Positions 7,809 through 16,154 of a stretch of DNA of 39,299 nt are shown piece by piece; the first letter of the stretch is position 1, and the number at the start of each line of letters is the position of its first letter. This DNA comes from JAIYDQ01 sp031411055 (GTDB lineage Bacteria; Planctomycetota; Planctomycetia; Pirellulales; Pirellulaceae). The DNA is taken from NCBI GenBank assembly GCA_031411055.1, contig JANOAI010000203.1, positions 1-39,299 on the forward strand. The letters run 5' to 3'. A model generated the notes under the pieces. That model saw only the letters and a program-made list of their open reading frames with translations. It had not been told where the DNA came from and searched no databases. Made by a program: the position numbers and the translations under genes.

Positions 7809-9433
7809 CAAACTAGCGACATCGTCGCTCCTGTGGACCGCGGTTCTGTCTGCGATTCGTATGTCCTGTCCTGAACCGTACCCAGTCGATCATTTTGCAC
7901 GGCGATCTGATAAAGCTTGGTTCCCCAGTTCGTCGGATAACTGCCGGTGATGCAAGCCTGACAAAGGTTTTGTGCTGGAATATCGATGGCTCGGGCAATC
8001 GATTCGATGGGCAAATAGCGCAACGAATCACAGCCCAGCTGCGCAGCCATCTTCTCTTCGCTAGCTCGGGTAATTTGACCTCCGTCGAAGAACTTCGGAG
8101 CAAATAACTCCTGGATGGTCGACATGTCGATTCCGTAAAAACAGGGAGCCACAATCGGCGGACAAGCCACGCGAACGTGAATTTCCTTGGCGCCACCCAT
8201 CTCACGAATCCGACTCAACAATACCTTCATCGTGGTCGATCGGACGATCGAATCCTCCACCAGGAAGACTCGCTTGCCTTCCAATACTTCGCGAAGTGGT
8301 GTGTATTTACTAGCGGCTTTTGCATTGCGACCACGCCCACCTTCAATAAACGTTCGACCGCTATAGCGATTCCGAATAAGCCCTTCTCGAGAGGGAATTC
8401 CCAATTGAAACGCCATCGAGTCGGCCGCAGCTTTGCTGGTATCCGGGACCGGGACAACGATCGTATCTTCATCCATCGTCACCATGTTTTCTTCGCGTTC
8501 ACGGTTGGCAAGCTCGACCCCCAATCGCGTCCGCGACAGATAAACACTCCGATCATCGAGCGTGCTTGCGACATTGGCAAAGTAGATCCATTCGAAGAAA
8601 CAATGACGCGGCGTTTTCGATTCCGCAAACTTCTCGATCCGCATCGACTTGCCATCGACATAGATCGCATGGCCTGGCGCCAACGACTTGATCGAATCCC
8701 GGGAGAACCCCAAATTCAAGAGGGCTACGCTTTCGCTTGCCGCAGCAAACAAGGGTCCTTCGAGGGCATAGCACATTGGCTTGATACCCAACGGATCGCG
8801 CGCTACGAGCATTTCACCGTGCGCATTCAGGAAGGCAAGCGAGTAGGCGCCATCGAATGAAGCCGCCGCGTCGCGAAAAATTTCGACCAGCGATCGCGGG
8901 CCTGCGCTCGTATTGGAAAGCTGCCGTCCAAGCTCGTGGAGAATAATTTCGGTGTCGGTGTCACGCGCCAAGTGATGTTCGCCGTCGCGCGTCAATCGGT
9001 CTCGCAACTCACTGTAGTTAGCGAGTTGGCCATTGAAGCAGAATGAAAACCATTTGTGTTTATGAATGTGCTGGCGCTCAAACGGCTGAGCATACGATTT
9101 GTCGTCTTGGCCGCAGGTTGCATAACGGACGTGTCCAATCGCCGCACAGCCCGCATACTGTTGCATCAGGGCTTCGCTTTTCCCGCGATGCGAAAGGCGA
9201 AAAACCTCGCTGACCGTTCCGACGTCCTTCATCGTGTCGAGCAACAACGAGCGATCCGGGCTAAACGACGACATGCCGGCTGCAAGTTGTCCACGGTTCT
9301 GAATATCCTGGAGCATCCGCGGAAGCAATCGCGAAGCCTGCTTCGGACCACCTTCCGGGCACAACGGACTATCGCCCGCTTCGGATAGGTGGTAGATGGC
9401 AGCAACGCCGCACTCGTGGTGAAGTTCGCTCAT
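7808..9433 (-). CDS. purF: Amidophosphoribosyltransferase
   Basis: Catalyses the first committed step of purine synthesis: PRPP plus glutamine to 5-phosphoribosylamine. From the ATG at 9433 the protein begins with a 7-residue propeptide (MSELHHE), then Cys8-Gly-Val-Ala-Ala, the N-terminal nucleophile of the class II glutaminase domain. NRGQLAAGM, the GHVRYAT segment and FNGQLANYSELR follow. The phosphoribosyltransferase domain has the PRPP loop FLVEDSIVRSTTM. Cysteines in HCFFEWIYFA, PCFYGID and CQACITG match the 4Fe-4S ligand positions of the Bacillus-type enzyme, so an Fe-S cluster is likely. Length is 541 residues, slightly long owing to an N-terminal insertion and a C-terminal tail. The frame extends 27 codons upstream, but only the ATG at 9433 places the cysteine correctly. 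It is divergent from proB. Confidence 0.95.
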   Translation of the reverse strand: MSELHHECGVAAIYHLSEAGDSPLCPEGGPKQASRLLPRMLQDIQNRGQLAAGMSSFSPDRSLLLDTMKDVGTVSEVFRLSHRGKSEALMQQYAGCAAIGHVRYATCGQDDKSYAQPFERQHIHKHKWFSFCFNGQLANYSELRDRLTRDGEHHLARDTDTEIILHELGRQLSNTSAGPRSLVEIFRDAAASFDGAYSLAFLNAHGEMLVARDPLGIKPMCYALEGPLFAAASESVALLNLGFSRDSIKSLAPGHAIYVDGKSMRIEKFAESKTPRHCFFEWIYFANVASTLDDRSVYLSRTRLGVELANREREENMVTMDEDTIVVPVPDTSKAAADSMAFQLGIPSREGLIRNRYSGRTFIEGGRGRNAKAASKYTPLREVLEGKRVFLVEDSIVRSTTMKVLLSRIREMGGAKEIHVRVACPPIVAPCFYGIDMSTIQELFAPKFFDGGQITRASEEKMAAQLGCDSLRYLPIESIARAIDIPAQNLCQACITGSYPTNWGTKLYQIAVQNDRLGTVQDRTYESQTEPRSTGATMSLV

Positions 9434-9650
9434 TATGCTCGATAGTCCAAAGAATTGAATCGCATCCAGGCAGCGTACGATTGTATCTCGACAACCAAAA
9501 CCAGCCAACCGCAAGCGAATTTGAGCAAATTGCCATTTGGAGCATTAAAACTTGGCCATTCGCGTTTAGATCTTCACTAGACACCAACTATTCGCGACAA
9601 TCGGCGGTCAAAATGGTTTTTACTTTTCCTAAGATCACCTGAATTTAGCT
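9434..9650. promoter_or_regulatory. Divergent purF / proB intergenic region
   Basis: This 217-bp gap must carry the promoters of both purF (leftward) and proB (rightward). It is AT-richer than the flanks around 9520-9560 and 9610-9640. I see no convincing -35/-10 pair, PurR-like palindrome or riboswitch. Confidence 0.4.
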
Positions 9651-10805
9651 GTGTCCAATCCCGAAAATCAGATCGATGATCGCCGCCGAGTGATCGATGG
9701 GGCCGAAGTTTGGGTCGTGAAAGTCGGCTCGCGGTCGCTCACAACCGCCGATAGCCGCCTCGATCGGGAACAAATTGAAAACTTAAGTGACCAACTGGCA
9801 GACTTAGTTGCTCGAGGCAAACGCGTCGTCCTCGTCAGCAGCGGCGCGGTGGCGTCGGGTGTCGGGCGACTAGGCTTACCTGGTCGACCCAAAGATCTGG
9901 CCACCCTCCAAGCTGTTGCGGCCGTCGGTCAAGCTCACCTCATCCAAGCTTACGAGGAGTGCCTCACGCGTCGTGGGCATCACGCCGCGCAAGTATTGCT
10001 TACCGCCTCCGATCTCGATGATCGACTACGGTATCTCAACGTTCGAAACACACTGTTGAGTCTCCACGAATTGGGGACAGTCCCGATCATCAATGAAAAC
10101 GATACCGTTGCGGTGGAAGAACTCAAAACCACCTTTGGTGATAATGATCGACTGGCAGCCATGGTTGCTGGACTTTTTCAAAAACCACTGCTGGTCATCC
10201 TCAGCGATGTTCGCGGGCTCTACGATCGCGATCCCATCGATCCGAAGGCTGAAGTGATTTCGACCATCAATGAAATTGATAGCTCTATTGATGACTTAGT
10301 CAAGGATCGTAAAACCGGTGTCAGCAAAGGTGGCATGGCCAGTAAAATTTCGGCTGCCCGTTTTGTAACGAATACCGGACAAGGTGTTGTCATTGCTTGG
10401 GGACGAGAGCCCAAAGTTCTACCGCGACTGGCCGATGGTGAACTCTTAGGCAGCTTATTCATGCCACAATCCAGGTCGATGACGTCGAAGAAACGTTGGG
10501 TCGGTTTCAGTACCCAATGCAACGGTTCGATCGTCGTCGATGCTGGAGCTGCACGAGCCATCCTCGAACAAGGGAGTTCGCTCCTCGCAATCGGCATTCG
10601 AAACGTTTTCGGCACCTTTGAAAAAGGTGATACCGTTTCCGTTCAAGATCCAAACGGCCAAGACATCGCGCGCGGTCAGATTAACTACTCGACGGAAGAG
10701 GTTCGAAAAATCATGGGTCAGCGAAGCGATCGCATCGAAGCCATCCTCGGAGAGTGTCCTTACGACGAAGTTATCCACCGCGACAACTTGGCGGTGTCGT
10801 CGTGA
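9651..10805 (+). CDS. proB: Glutamate 5-kinase
   Basis: Phosphorylates glutamate to gamma-glutamyl phosphate, the first step of proline synthesis. The 384-residue product has the amino-acid-kinase domain (VVKVGSRSLT near the start, LVSSGAVASGVGRLG, NENDTVAVEEL, FGDNDRLAAMVAG, and VSKGGMASKISAA for nucleotide binding). A C-terminal PUA domain follows, from about residue 280 (GSIVVDAGAARAILEQGSSLLAIGI is split over its start). It begins with GTG at 9651; a Shine-Dalgarno site is poor. The kinase-plus-PUA form is the one usually inhibited by proline. proA is not adjacent. Confidence 0.95.
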   Translation: MSNPENQIDDRRRVIDGAEVWVVKVGSRSLTTADSRLDREQIENLSDQLADLVARGKRVVLVSSGAVASGVGRLGLPGRPKDLATLQAVAAVGQAHLIQAYEECLTRRGHHAAQVLLTASDLDDRLRYLNVRNTLLSLHELGTVPIINENDTVAVEELKTTFGDNDRLAAMVAGLFQKPLLVILSDVRGLYDRDPIDPKAEVISTINEIDSSIDDLVKDRKTGVSKGGMASKISAARFVTNTGQGVVIAWGREPKVLPRLADGELLGSLFMPQSRSMTSKKRWVGFSTQCNGSIVVDAGAARAILEQGSSLLAIGIRNVFGTFEKGDTVSVQDPNGQDIARGQINYSTEEVRKIMGQRSDRIEAILGECPYDEVIHRDNLAVSS

Positions 10806-10887
10806 TCTCAATTGATTAATTTGTGGCATGGCCTTACAAAGCCCCACCGCCAATCCGATTCCTTTCATCCCTTTTTCATCCTCGCCA

Positions 10888-11742
10888 ATGAAACTCGCAA
10901 GAATCCAAACGACAACCGGTCTGAGCGTTGCCAAGATCGAAAATAATCAAGCGATCCCACTCGACCTTGAATCCGCCGGACTCAACTCGTTAGGGGAACT
11001 CCTATCGCACCCCAATTTGCAGAGCGTTGCGGCTTCGCTGAAGTCCACCGGCGCGCCGATCGGACTGGAACAAGTTCAGTGGCTTCCACCGATCGACCAC
11101 CAAGAAGTCTGGGCGGCTGGGGTCACCTATAAACGATCACAAACGGCTCGAATGGAAGAATCCGAAGCGGCGGCAAGTTGTTACGACCGCGTGTACAAAG
11201 CCGCTCGACCTGAGTTGTTCCTCAAGGCGACCCCTTCGCGGTGCAGTGGCCATCAAGGTCCTCTTCGCATTCGAGTCGACTCGAATTGGAATGTTCCCGA
11301 GCCCGAAATGACGCTGGTTGTTAATTCGGCGGGCAAGATCGTCGGCTTTACCATTGGCAACGACATGAGTTCTCGCGACATCGAAGGCGATAACCCGCTC
11401 TACTTACCTCAGGCCAAATTTTATAAGCAGTGTTGTGGACTGGGTCCGTGGATCACGCTTGCCGACACGATGCCTGAACGATCGACGACCGGCATTCATC
11501 TCAACATTGCTCGCAATGGCCAGACGGTTTTCGAAGGCTCAACATCGGTCGCACAGATGGCAAGAACTTTCGAAGATTTGGTTCAATGGCTGTTTCGCGA
11601 CAACGAGTTCCCTCATGGCGTTTTCCTTTTGACGGGGACCGGCGTGGTTCCCGATAGCGATTTTACGCTCGCCCCCAAAGATATCGTTTCCATTTCGATC
11701 GACGGAATCGGAACGCTTCAAAATTCGATTGTACAAGGTTAA
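10888..11742 (+). CDS. Fumarylacetoacetate hydrolase-family protein, probable 2-keto-3-deoxy-pentonate dehydratase (KdaD-like)
   Basis: A 284-residue FAH-fold protein. The metal-binding acidic motif is PEPEMTLV, followed by VGFTIGNDMSSRDIEG and the KFYKQCCGLGPWI segment, with a C-terminal LTGTGVVP. The N-terminal WAAGVTYKRSQTARMEES is the type I associate with 2-keto-3-deoxy-D-arabinonate dehydratase of the archaeal oxidative pentose pathway. That enzyme removes water to give 2,5-dioxopentanoate, exactly the substrate of the dehydrogenase encoded 2 bp downstream, which is strong context. I chose the ATG at 10888 (MKLARIQ); an in-frame ATG at 10828 adds 20 residues without family resemblance. 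Neither has a good Shine-Dalgarno site. Other FAH activities (acylpyruvase, isomerase) are possible but fit the neighbour less well. Confidence 0.8.
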   Translation: MKLARIQTTTGLSVAKIENNQAIPLDLESAGLNSLGELLSHPNLQSVAASLKSTGAPIGLEQVQWLPPIDHQEVWAAGVTYKRSQTARMEESEAAASCYDRVYKAARPELFLKATPSRCSGHQGPLRIRVDSNWNVPEPEMTLVVNSAGKIVGFTIGNDMSSRDIEGDNPLYLPQAKFYKQCCGLGPWITLADTMPERSTTGIHLNIARNGQTVFEGSTSVAQMARTFEDLVQWLFRDNEFPHGVFLLTGTGVVPDSDFTLAPKDIVSISIDGIGTLQNSIVQG

Positions 11743-11744
11743 AC

Positions 11745-13325
11745 ATGCAACCAGCACCCATTCTGATCGATGGCCATTGGCTACCGTCTGACACCACCGA
11801 GTTTTTTCAAGCATCGAATCCGACGACGGGGCAAGCGATTGAAGAATCGTTTCCCGTCAGCCGTTGGTCGGACTGCGATCGCATGTTAACGCAAGCAGCA
11901 AAGGCTTCGGAGGAAATGCGGTCGATGCCTCCGACTCGATTCGCCGAGTTCCTTGAATGCCTCGCGTTGAAACTTGAAGCGGCCAAAGAAAAACTTGTCG
12001 CCAAAGCCAATGAAGAATCGGGCTTGCCTGTCGCGCCGCGTTTGGGCGATGTCGAACTGCCTCGAACGGTAAACCAACTTCGACAAGCGGCTACGGCGGC
12101 CAAAAACGGTTCCTGGGCCATGCCAACGATCGACACCAAAGCCAACATTCGTTCGATGTATGAGCCGCTTGGTCCAGTCGTCGTTTTTGGCCCCAACAAT
12201 TTTCCGTTTGCTTTCAACAGTGCGGCTGGTGGCGACTTTGCGGCTGCCATCGCGGCTGGCAATCCCGTCATTGCCAAAGCCAACACCTCGCATCCCGGCA
12301 CGACGCGTTTGATGACTGAACTCGTGGTAGCGGCGATGCAAGAAACAAAGATGCCGTCGGCAATGGTTCAAATGCTCTATCGAACATCCCACGAAGATGG
12401 CCTCCGATTGGTCTCTGATTCGCGTATGGCTGCAACCGGTTACACCGGAAGCCGTCACGCTGGCTTGCGATTGAAAGCCGCTGCCGACGCAGCCGGGAAG
12501 CAATTCTATGCCGAACTCTCCAGTGTCAATCCGGTTGTCATTTTGCCAGGTGCCTTGGCAGAACGGATGGCGAATCTGGTTGATGAGTATGTCACCAGTG
12601 GCTTGATGGGCTCTGGGCAGATGTGCACCAATCCAGGTTTGCTTCTTCTAATCGACGATGATGCTTCCCGAGCCTTCGTTCAAGAGGTGACCAATCGCTA
12701 TCAACAAGCTCCCGCCGGGACGTTGCTCACCAAATCCGTGCAGCGATCGTTAACGACCGGCGTCGAGACCCTCCAAAACGCCGGTGCAAAACTGCTTGTC
12801 GGAGGCGAAGTCGTCGCTGGTCCGCGTTGTGCGTTTGCAAATACTTTGCTCAAAGCGACCGGCGATCAATTCCTGAAAGACCCTGTCAAGTTTCAGACGG
12901 AAGCTTTCGGCAATGCCGCCTTGTTCGTTCTGTGCCGTGATCGCAATCAGATGTTGAATGTCATCAAGGATCTTGAAGGCAACCTCACCGGTTGTATCTA
13001 CTCGGCCAAGGACGAGAGCGACGATGAAGACTATCGGTTGCTGGCACCGGTTCTCGCGACCAAAGTCGGACGTCTGTTGAACGATAAGATGCCAACCGGC
13101 GTCGCCGTCAGTCCAGCTATGAATCATGGCGGACCGTATCCAGCAACAGGACACCCGGGCTTCACGGCCGTCGGGATTCCAGCCTCGATGATTCGATTTG
13201 CCAAGCTTACTTGTTATGACGCCGTTCGAAGTCATCGACTGCCGAAGGCTTTGCAAGATAAAAATCCGACCGGTGAAACTTGGCGGTCCATCGACGGTCG
13301 CTGGACAACGGACCATATCGGATAG
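11745..13325 (+). CDS. 2,5-dioxovalerate (alpha-ketoglutarate semialdehyde) dehydrogenase, NADP-type aldehyde dehydrogenase
   Basis: A 526-residue aldehyde dehydrogenase expected to oxidise 2,5-dioxopentanoate to 2-oxoglutarate, feeding pentose or sugar-acid carbon into the TCA cycle. Catalytic residues are visible: Asn151 in GPNNFPFAF, Lys178 in VIAKANTSHPG, Glu257 in YAELSSVNPV and nucleophile Cys294 in GSGQMCTNPG. The long form, with Glu in AELSSVNP and a GHPGFTAVGIP C-terminal region, is typical of the ketoglutarate-semialdehyde group and not of classic betaine or acetaldehyde dehydrogenases. It starts 2 bp after the FAH-family gene, so the two are coupled. The upstream sugar dehydrogenase, lactonase and aldonate dehydratase of such a pathway are not in the window. 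Confidence 0.9.
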   Translation: MQPAPILIDGHWLPSDTTEFFQASNPTTGQAIEESFPVSRWSDCDRMLTQAAKASEEMRSMPPTRFAEFLECLALKLEAAKEKLVAKANEESGLPVAPRLGDVELPRTVNQLRQAATAAKNGSWAMPTIDTKANIRSMYEPLGPVVVFGPNNFPFAFNSAAGGDFAAAIAAGNPVIAKANTSHPGTTRLMTELVVAAMQETKMPSAMVQMLYRTSHEDGLRLVSDSRMAATGYTGSRHAGLRLKAAADAAGKQFYAELSSVNPVVILPGALAERMANLVDEYVTSGLMGSGQMCTNPGLLLLIDDDASRAFVQEVTNRYQQAPAGTLLTKSVQRSLTTGVETLQNAGAKLLVGGEVVAGPRCAFANTLLKATGDQFLKDPVKFQTEAFGNAALFVLCRDRNQMLNVIKDLEGNLTGCIYSAKDESDDEDYRLLAPVLATKVGRLLNDKMPTGVAVSPAMNHGGPYPATGHPGFTAVGIPASMIRFAKLTCYDAVRSHRLPKALQDKNPTGETWRSIDGRWTTDHIG

Positions 13326-13330
13326 AGTCA

Positions 13331-13651
13331 CACCCTGGCCTGATTAAAATCTTGTTTAATCTGACGCAAAACAACTCCGAGAGTATCTCCTCCCCTCGCC
13401 CATTCTTATGGGAGAGGGGTCGGGGGTGAGGGCTAAATTTTGGTGCTGCTTACAACCTATGTCGCCTAGCGAAAGCCACGGAAATCCCAGGACTGAACGA
13501 GCATCGTTTGCGATTCCCACACCCCCCTCATCCCCGGCCCTTCTCCCCGGAGTACCGGGGAGAAGGGAGCGATAAATCGTGTGTCTCTCCTCTTCAAGAA
13601 TTTCTCCAAGCTCTTTATCTTCCGACATTTTCATCAGGCCAGTAGCACCCC
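13331..13651. repeat. Intergenic palindromic repeats (CCCCTC and CCCTTCTCCCC types)
   Basis: The 320-bp gap holds two strong hairpins. CCCCTCGCCCAT (13392-13403) pairs with ATGGGAGAGGGG (13408-13419) with one mismatch. CCCTTCTCCCCGG (13538-13550) pairs perfectly with CCGGGGAGAAGGG (13555-13567) across a 4-nt loop. Neither is followed by a T-run on the plus strand. They resemble the REP-like elements at 14589-14729. A leftward open frame through here is a repeat artefact. No gene is supported. Confidence 0.75.
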
Positions 13652-14494
13652 ATGAATAGTTCGAACAAACGACGTGTTGCCGGTATCCAGACCGATGTCC
13701 AAATCGGCAACGCACCTGCCAATCTCGAGCGCATGCTTGCTTGGCTAAGCGATCCGCAACTCGAATCGGTAGATCTCATCGTTTTTCCCGAGTGTGTGTT
13801 GTCAGGTTATTGTTTCGAAAGTATCGAGGAAGCTTGGCCGCATGCCGAGACTATTCCTGGTCCCGCGACTTCGGCGATCCAGAGTTGGTGTGAAGCCAAC
13901 CAAAAGTACGTCGCTTTTGGAATGCTCGAACAAGGTGAAGAAGGCAAACTCTACAACAGTTGCGTCCTAGTCGGGCCTGTCGGAATCGTTCACCGTTATC
14001 GCAAAGTCCATTTGCCATTTCTGGGGATCGATCGCTTCACGACGAGTGGCGAACAAGCCTATCAAGTCAGCGACGCGAACGGGCTGAACGTTGGATTGCA
14101 GATTTGTTACGACGGCGTTTTTCCTGAGCCAAGCCGCGTCCTGGCACTCGACGGTGCCGATCTTCTCATTCTGCCCACCAACTGGCCGCCCGGTGCCGAT
14201 ACGTTTGCTCGCTACATTCCGAACGCCCGGGCACTCGAGAACAACGTCTATTTCATGTCTGTCAATCGAGTGGGCGTCGAACGCGGCTTTCGATTCATCG
14301 GACAAAGTCGCTTCTGCGACACCAACGGCAATACCGTGATCGAAGCTTCCGAGCACGATGAAACCATCATCATCGGTGAAGTCGACATCGCCCGCGCGCG
14401 AAACAAACGCCTAGTTCGCGTCCCCGGCAAGCACATCATCGATCGCTGGAACGACCGACATCCAGAACTGTACGGTCGAATCAATCAAAAGTAG
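13652..14494 (+). CDS. Carbon-nitrogen hydrolase (nitrilase superfamily amidase)
   Basis: A 280-residue cytoplasmic amidase-type enzyme. The Glu-Lys-Cys triad is complete: Glu47 in VFPECVLSGY, Lys118 in YRKVHLPFLG and Cys152 in LQICYDGVFPE. A second acidic residue near RALENNVYF and the conserved FIGQSRFCDTNG segment also fit the family. It hydrolyses a C-N bond, most likely an amide or carbamoyl group; true nitrilases usually differ around the cysteine. ATG at 13652 gives a natural start (MNSSNKRRVAGIQTD). It lies 326 bp beyond the dehydrogenase gene with hairpins between, so an operon link is doubtful. The substrate cannot be inferred. Confidence 0.88.
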   Translation: MNSSNKRRVAGIQTDVQIGNAPANLERMLAWLSDPQLESVDLIVFPECVLSGYCFESIEEAWPHAETIPGPATSAIQSWCEANQKYVAFGMLEQGEEGKLYNSCVLVGPVGIVHRYRKVHLPFLGIDRFTTSGEQAYQVSDANGLNVGLQICYDGVFPEPSRVLALDGADLLILPTNWPPGADTFARYIPNARALENNVYFMSVNRVGVERGFRFIGQSRFCDTNGNTVIEASEHDETIIIGEVDIARARNKRLVRVPGKHIIDRWNDRHPELYGRINQK

Positions 14495-14864
14495 TGAGTG
14501 GCAGAAATCGGCTTTGACCCAACACTAAGTAGCCGTGCGTGATTGTGAAGCATGAAAACGTTAACGATTTCGTTAAAATTCATCGTAACCTCTCCCATCG
14601 GGAGAGGTCGGACGCGGTAGCGGCCGGGAGAGGGTGATCGCACTTCCGAGGATCCGCTCGCTTTCATTCCTTTCGAGAAGACCCTCTCCCGCTCGCAAGA
14701 CTCGCGACCTCTCCCGCGAGCGGGAGAGGTAACAAAAACAATGGGATATCATGTTCCAACCAACGTCTCACAATCGCGCACGGCTATTTAGTGCGATTTT
14801 CAATCGCTTGATTTGAATCAGACTCTTTTTATTCGATCTGTAACATTCACAAGTACCAAGATTC
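14495..14864. repeat. Intergenic CCTCTCCC-type palindromic repeats
   Basis: This 370-bp gap holds CCTCTCCC/GGGAGAGG at 14589-14607 (8-bp stem) and CCTCTCCCGC/GCGGGAGAGG at 14708-14729 (10-bp stem, 2-nt loop), with further partial copies between them (GGGAGAGGG near 14626, CCCTCTCCCGCTCGC near 14682). It looks like a cluster of dispersed REP-like elements downstream of the amidase gene. The last ~100 bp before 14865 are AT-rich and probably hold the promoter of the next gene. No coding sequence is supported. Confidence 0.7.
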
Positions 14865-15851
14865 ATGATGATAGGAAAACAAATTCACGTTGGACGATTT
14901 TTGATTGCGCTATTGGTGTTTTTATGTCGAGAAGCAGCGATTGGATTTTCTCAACCTGAGTTAACGATTTCAGATCCGAGCGTTAAGTTTTATTACCACC
15001 ACCTCGTATCTGAACTCGTACAACGCCCAGAGGTTGCCGCTAAGTTTGGTGTGAGCGAGGTCGACACTTTAAAGATTCATAATTTGAGAGAGTCAAAAGA
15101 CTACCGTCGTCTTGCATCCAAGTTAATCTTTGAGGAAAGCAATCCCTTCGAAAGGCAAGCAGATGAGAGCAATTTAATTGCCGAACTCGACGACAAAATT
15201 CGCCGGCTTTTGGAGACAGTCTTACCAGCCACAACGCTCAAGGAACTTAGGAATTGGGGGCTACGTTGTCGGCACAGTTCCGCGTTTTGGTCGCTCACAG
15301 ACGACGCGATCCTAACGTACTGTGATTTTCCGAACGACGAGCGTCTATTCCTTCGTGAACCGTCTAACCAACTCGTGGTTGGTTATATTCGCGACCATAA
15401 GTTACTTCGGGAAGAACGAGTACGGGGGATATTTGCGATGTTCTCCGATGATGCAAAAAAGGCATTTGTTCAATATGCGGGGAACAAGTATTTTCCTGAC
15501 ATCCCGCTCGCCAAACAAAACTTTTTGGCGGTCATTCCAGCGAATCCTAGGTTTAGTGGATTCGGAATGGTGCTTGCATTGAGCGATCCGGAGATTGCGA
15601 AGGAGATTGCTTTGCGGAACGATCAGATCGCCCAGATCGAAGCATTGACGTCAAATCTCAGTTTTAAAGCGAAGATTAGAGGGCTTCGCGCAAGCGAAGT
15701 CAGCGCTAAGATTGACGAGACGGTTCGTGAACAACGAGACGCGTGTTTACGTTTATTGACCGACGAGCAGATTGCTGCGCTTCGCAGGCAAATTTCGCTT
15801 GCTAGTTTTGAAGTTTCACCGATGGAAGAACTATCGAGACCAGACGTTTGA
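14865..15851 (+). CDS. Secreted protein of unknown function, probably cut short by an in-frame TGA
   Basis: As read, the product is 328 residues. Residues 1-30 form a signal peptide (basic start, then FLIALLVFL and a GFSQ-like cleavage region), so it is exported. The rest is predicted helical and charged, with recurring LTDDAIL / LTDEQIAALRRQ segments of a type seen in uncharacterised planctomycete exported proteins; I recognise no catalytic motif. The TGA at 15849-15851 is followed in the same frame by 62 further sense codons to TAG at 16038. That tail is protein-like (LGYSSDELWDSIMEAIQ, LCDRLSKNTAARYKALF-like) and matches the style of the upstream part. The simplest reading is that the gene was once 391 codons long and a CGA or similar codon became TGA. 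Base composition is AT-richer than the neighbours. Confidence 0.65.
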   Translation: MMIGKQIHVGRFLIALLVFLCREAAIGFSQPELTISDPSVKFYYHHLVSELVQRPEVAAKFGVSEVDTLKIHNLRESKDYRRLASKLIFEESNPFERQADESNLIAELDDKIRRLLETVLPATTLKELRNWGLRCRHSSAFWSLTDDAILTYCDFPNDERLFLREPSNQLVVGYIRDHKLLREERVRGIFAMFSDDAKKAFVQYAGNKYFPDIPLAKQNFLAVIPANPRFSGFGMVLALSDPEIAKEIALRNDQIAQIEALTSNLSFKAKIRGLRASEVSAKIDETVREQRDACLRLLTDEQIAALRRQISLASFEVSPMEELSRPDV

Positions 15852-16040
15852 ACATTTCTGGGTTATTCGTCGGACGAATTGTGGGATTCAATTATGGAAG
15901 CTATCCAATTAGAAAATGAGAAGTGGGTGACGAAGAGAAACAAGCTTGACCAGGCGTATTTCAAGCTAATTTGTGATCGACTTTCAAAGAACACCGCCGC
16001 CCGATACAAGGCGCTTTTTGAAGGGGTCTGGGGTTCATAG
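15852..16040 (+). pseudogene. In-frame continuation of the secreted protein gene beyond TGA
   Basis: Codons 330-391 of the same frame as the gene starting at 14865, from ACA at 15852 to the stop TAG at 16038-16040. It encodes a charged helical stretch ending AARYKALFEGVWGS. It has no ribosome site of its own; the only internal ATG is at 15894. It is therefore best seen as the detached C-terminus of that gene, expressed only if TGA is read through or if the assembly base is wrong. Confidence 0.6.
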
Positions 16041-16154
16041 CGATATTGCAAATTCCTACGCCAGAGACCGCAGCGTCAATAGAATAGGACATATAGGTCT
16101 TATAGGAACTATTGTTTTAACCCTTCGAAGTAGTGCCTTGTTCTCGCCAGTCGA

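Noticed and set aside
13356..13715. Minus-strand frame before the nitrilase-family gene
   Set aside because: It translates REP-like hairpins and overlaps the true gene start.
15849..15851. Selenocysteine codon in the secreted protein
   Set aside because: No SECIS-like hairpin directly downstream and no redox-type context around the TGA; a nonsense mutation is simpler.
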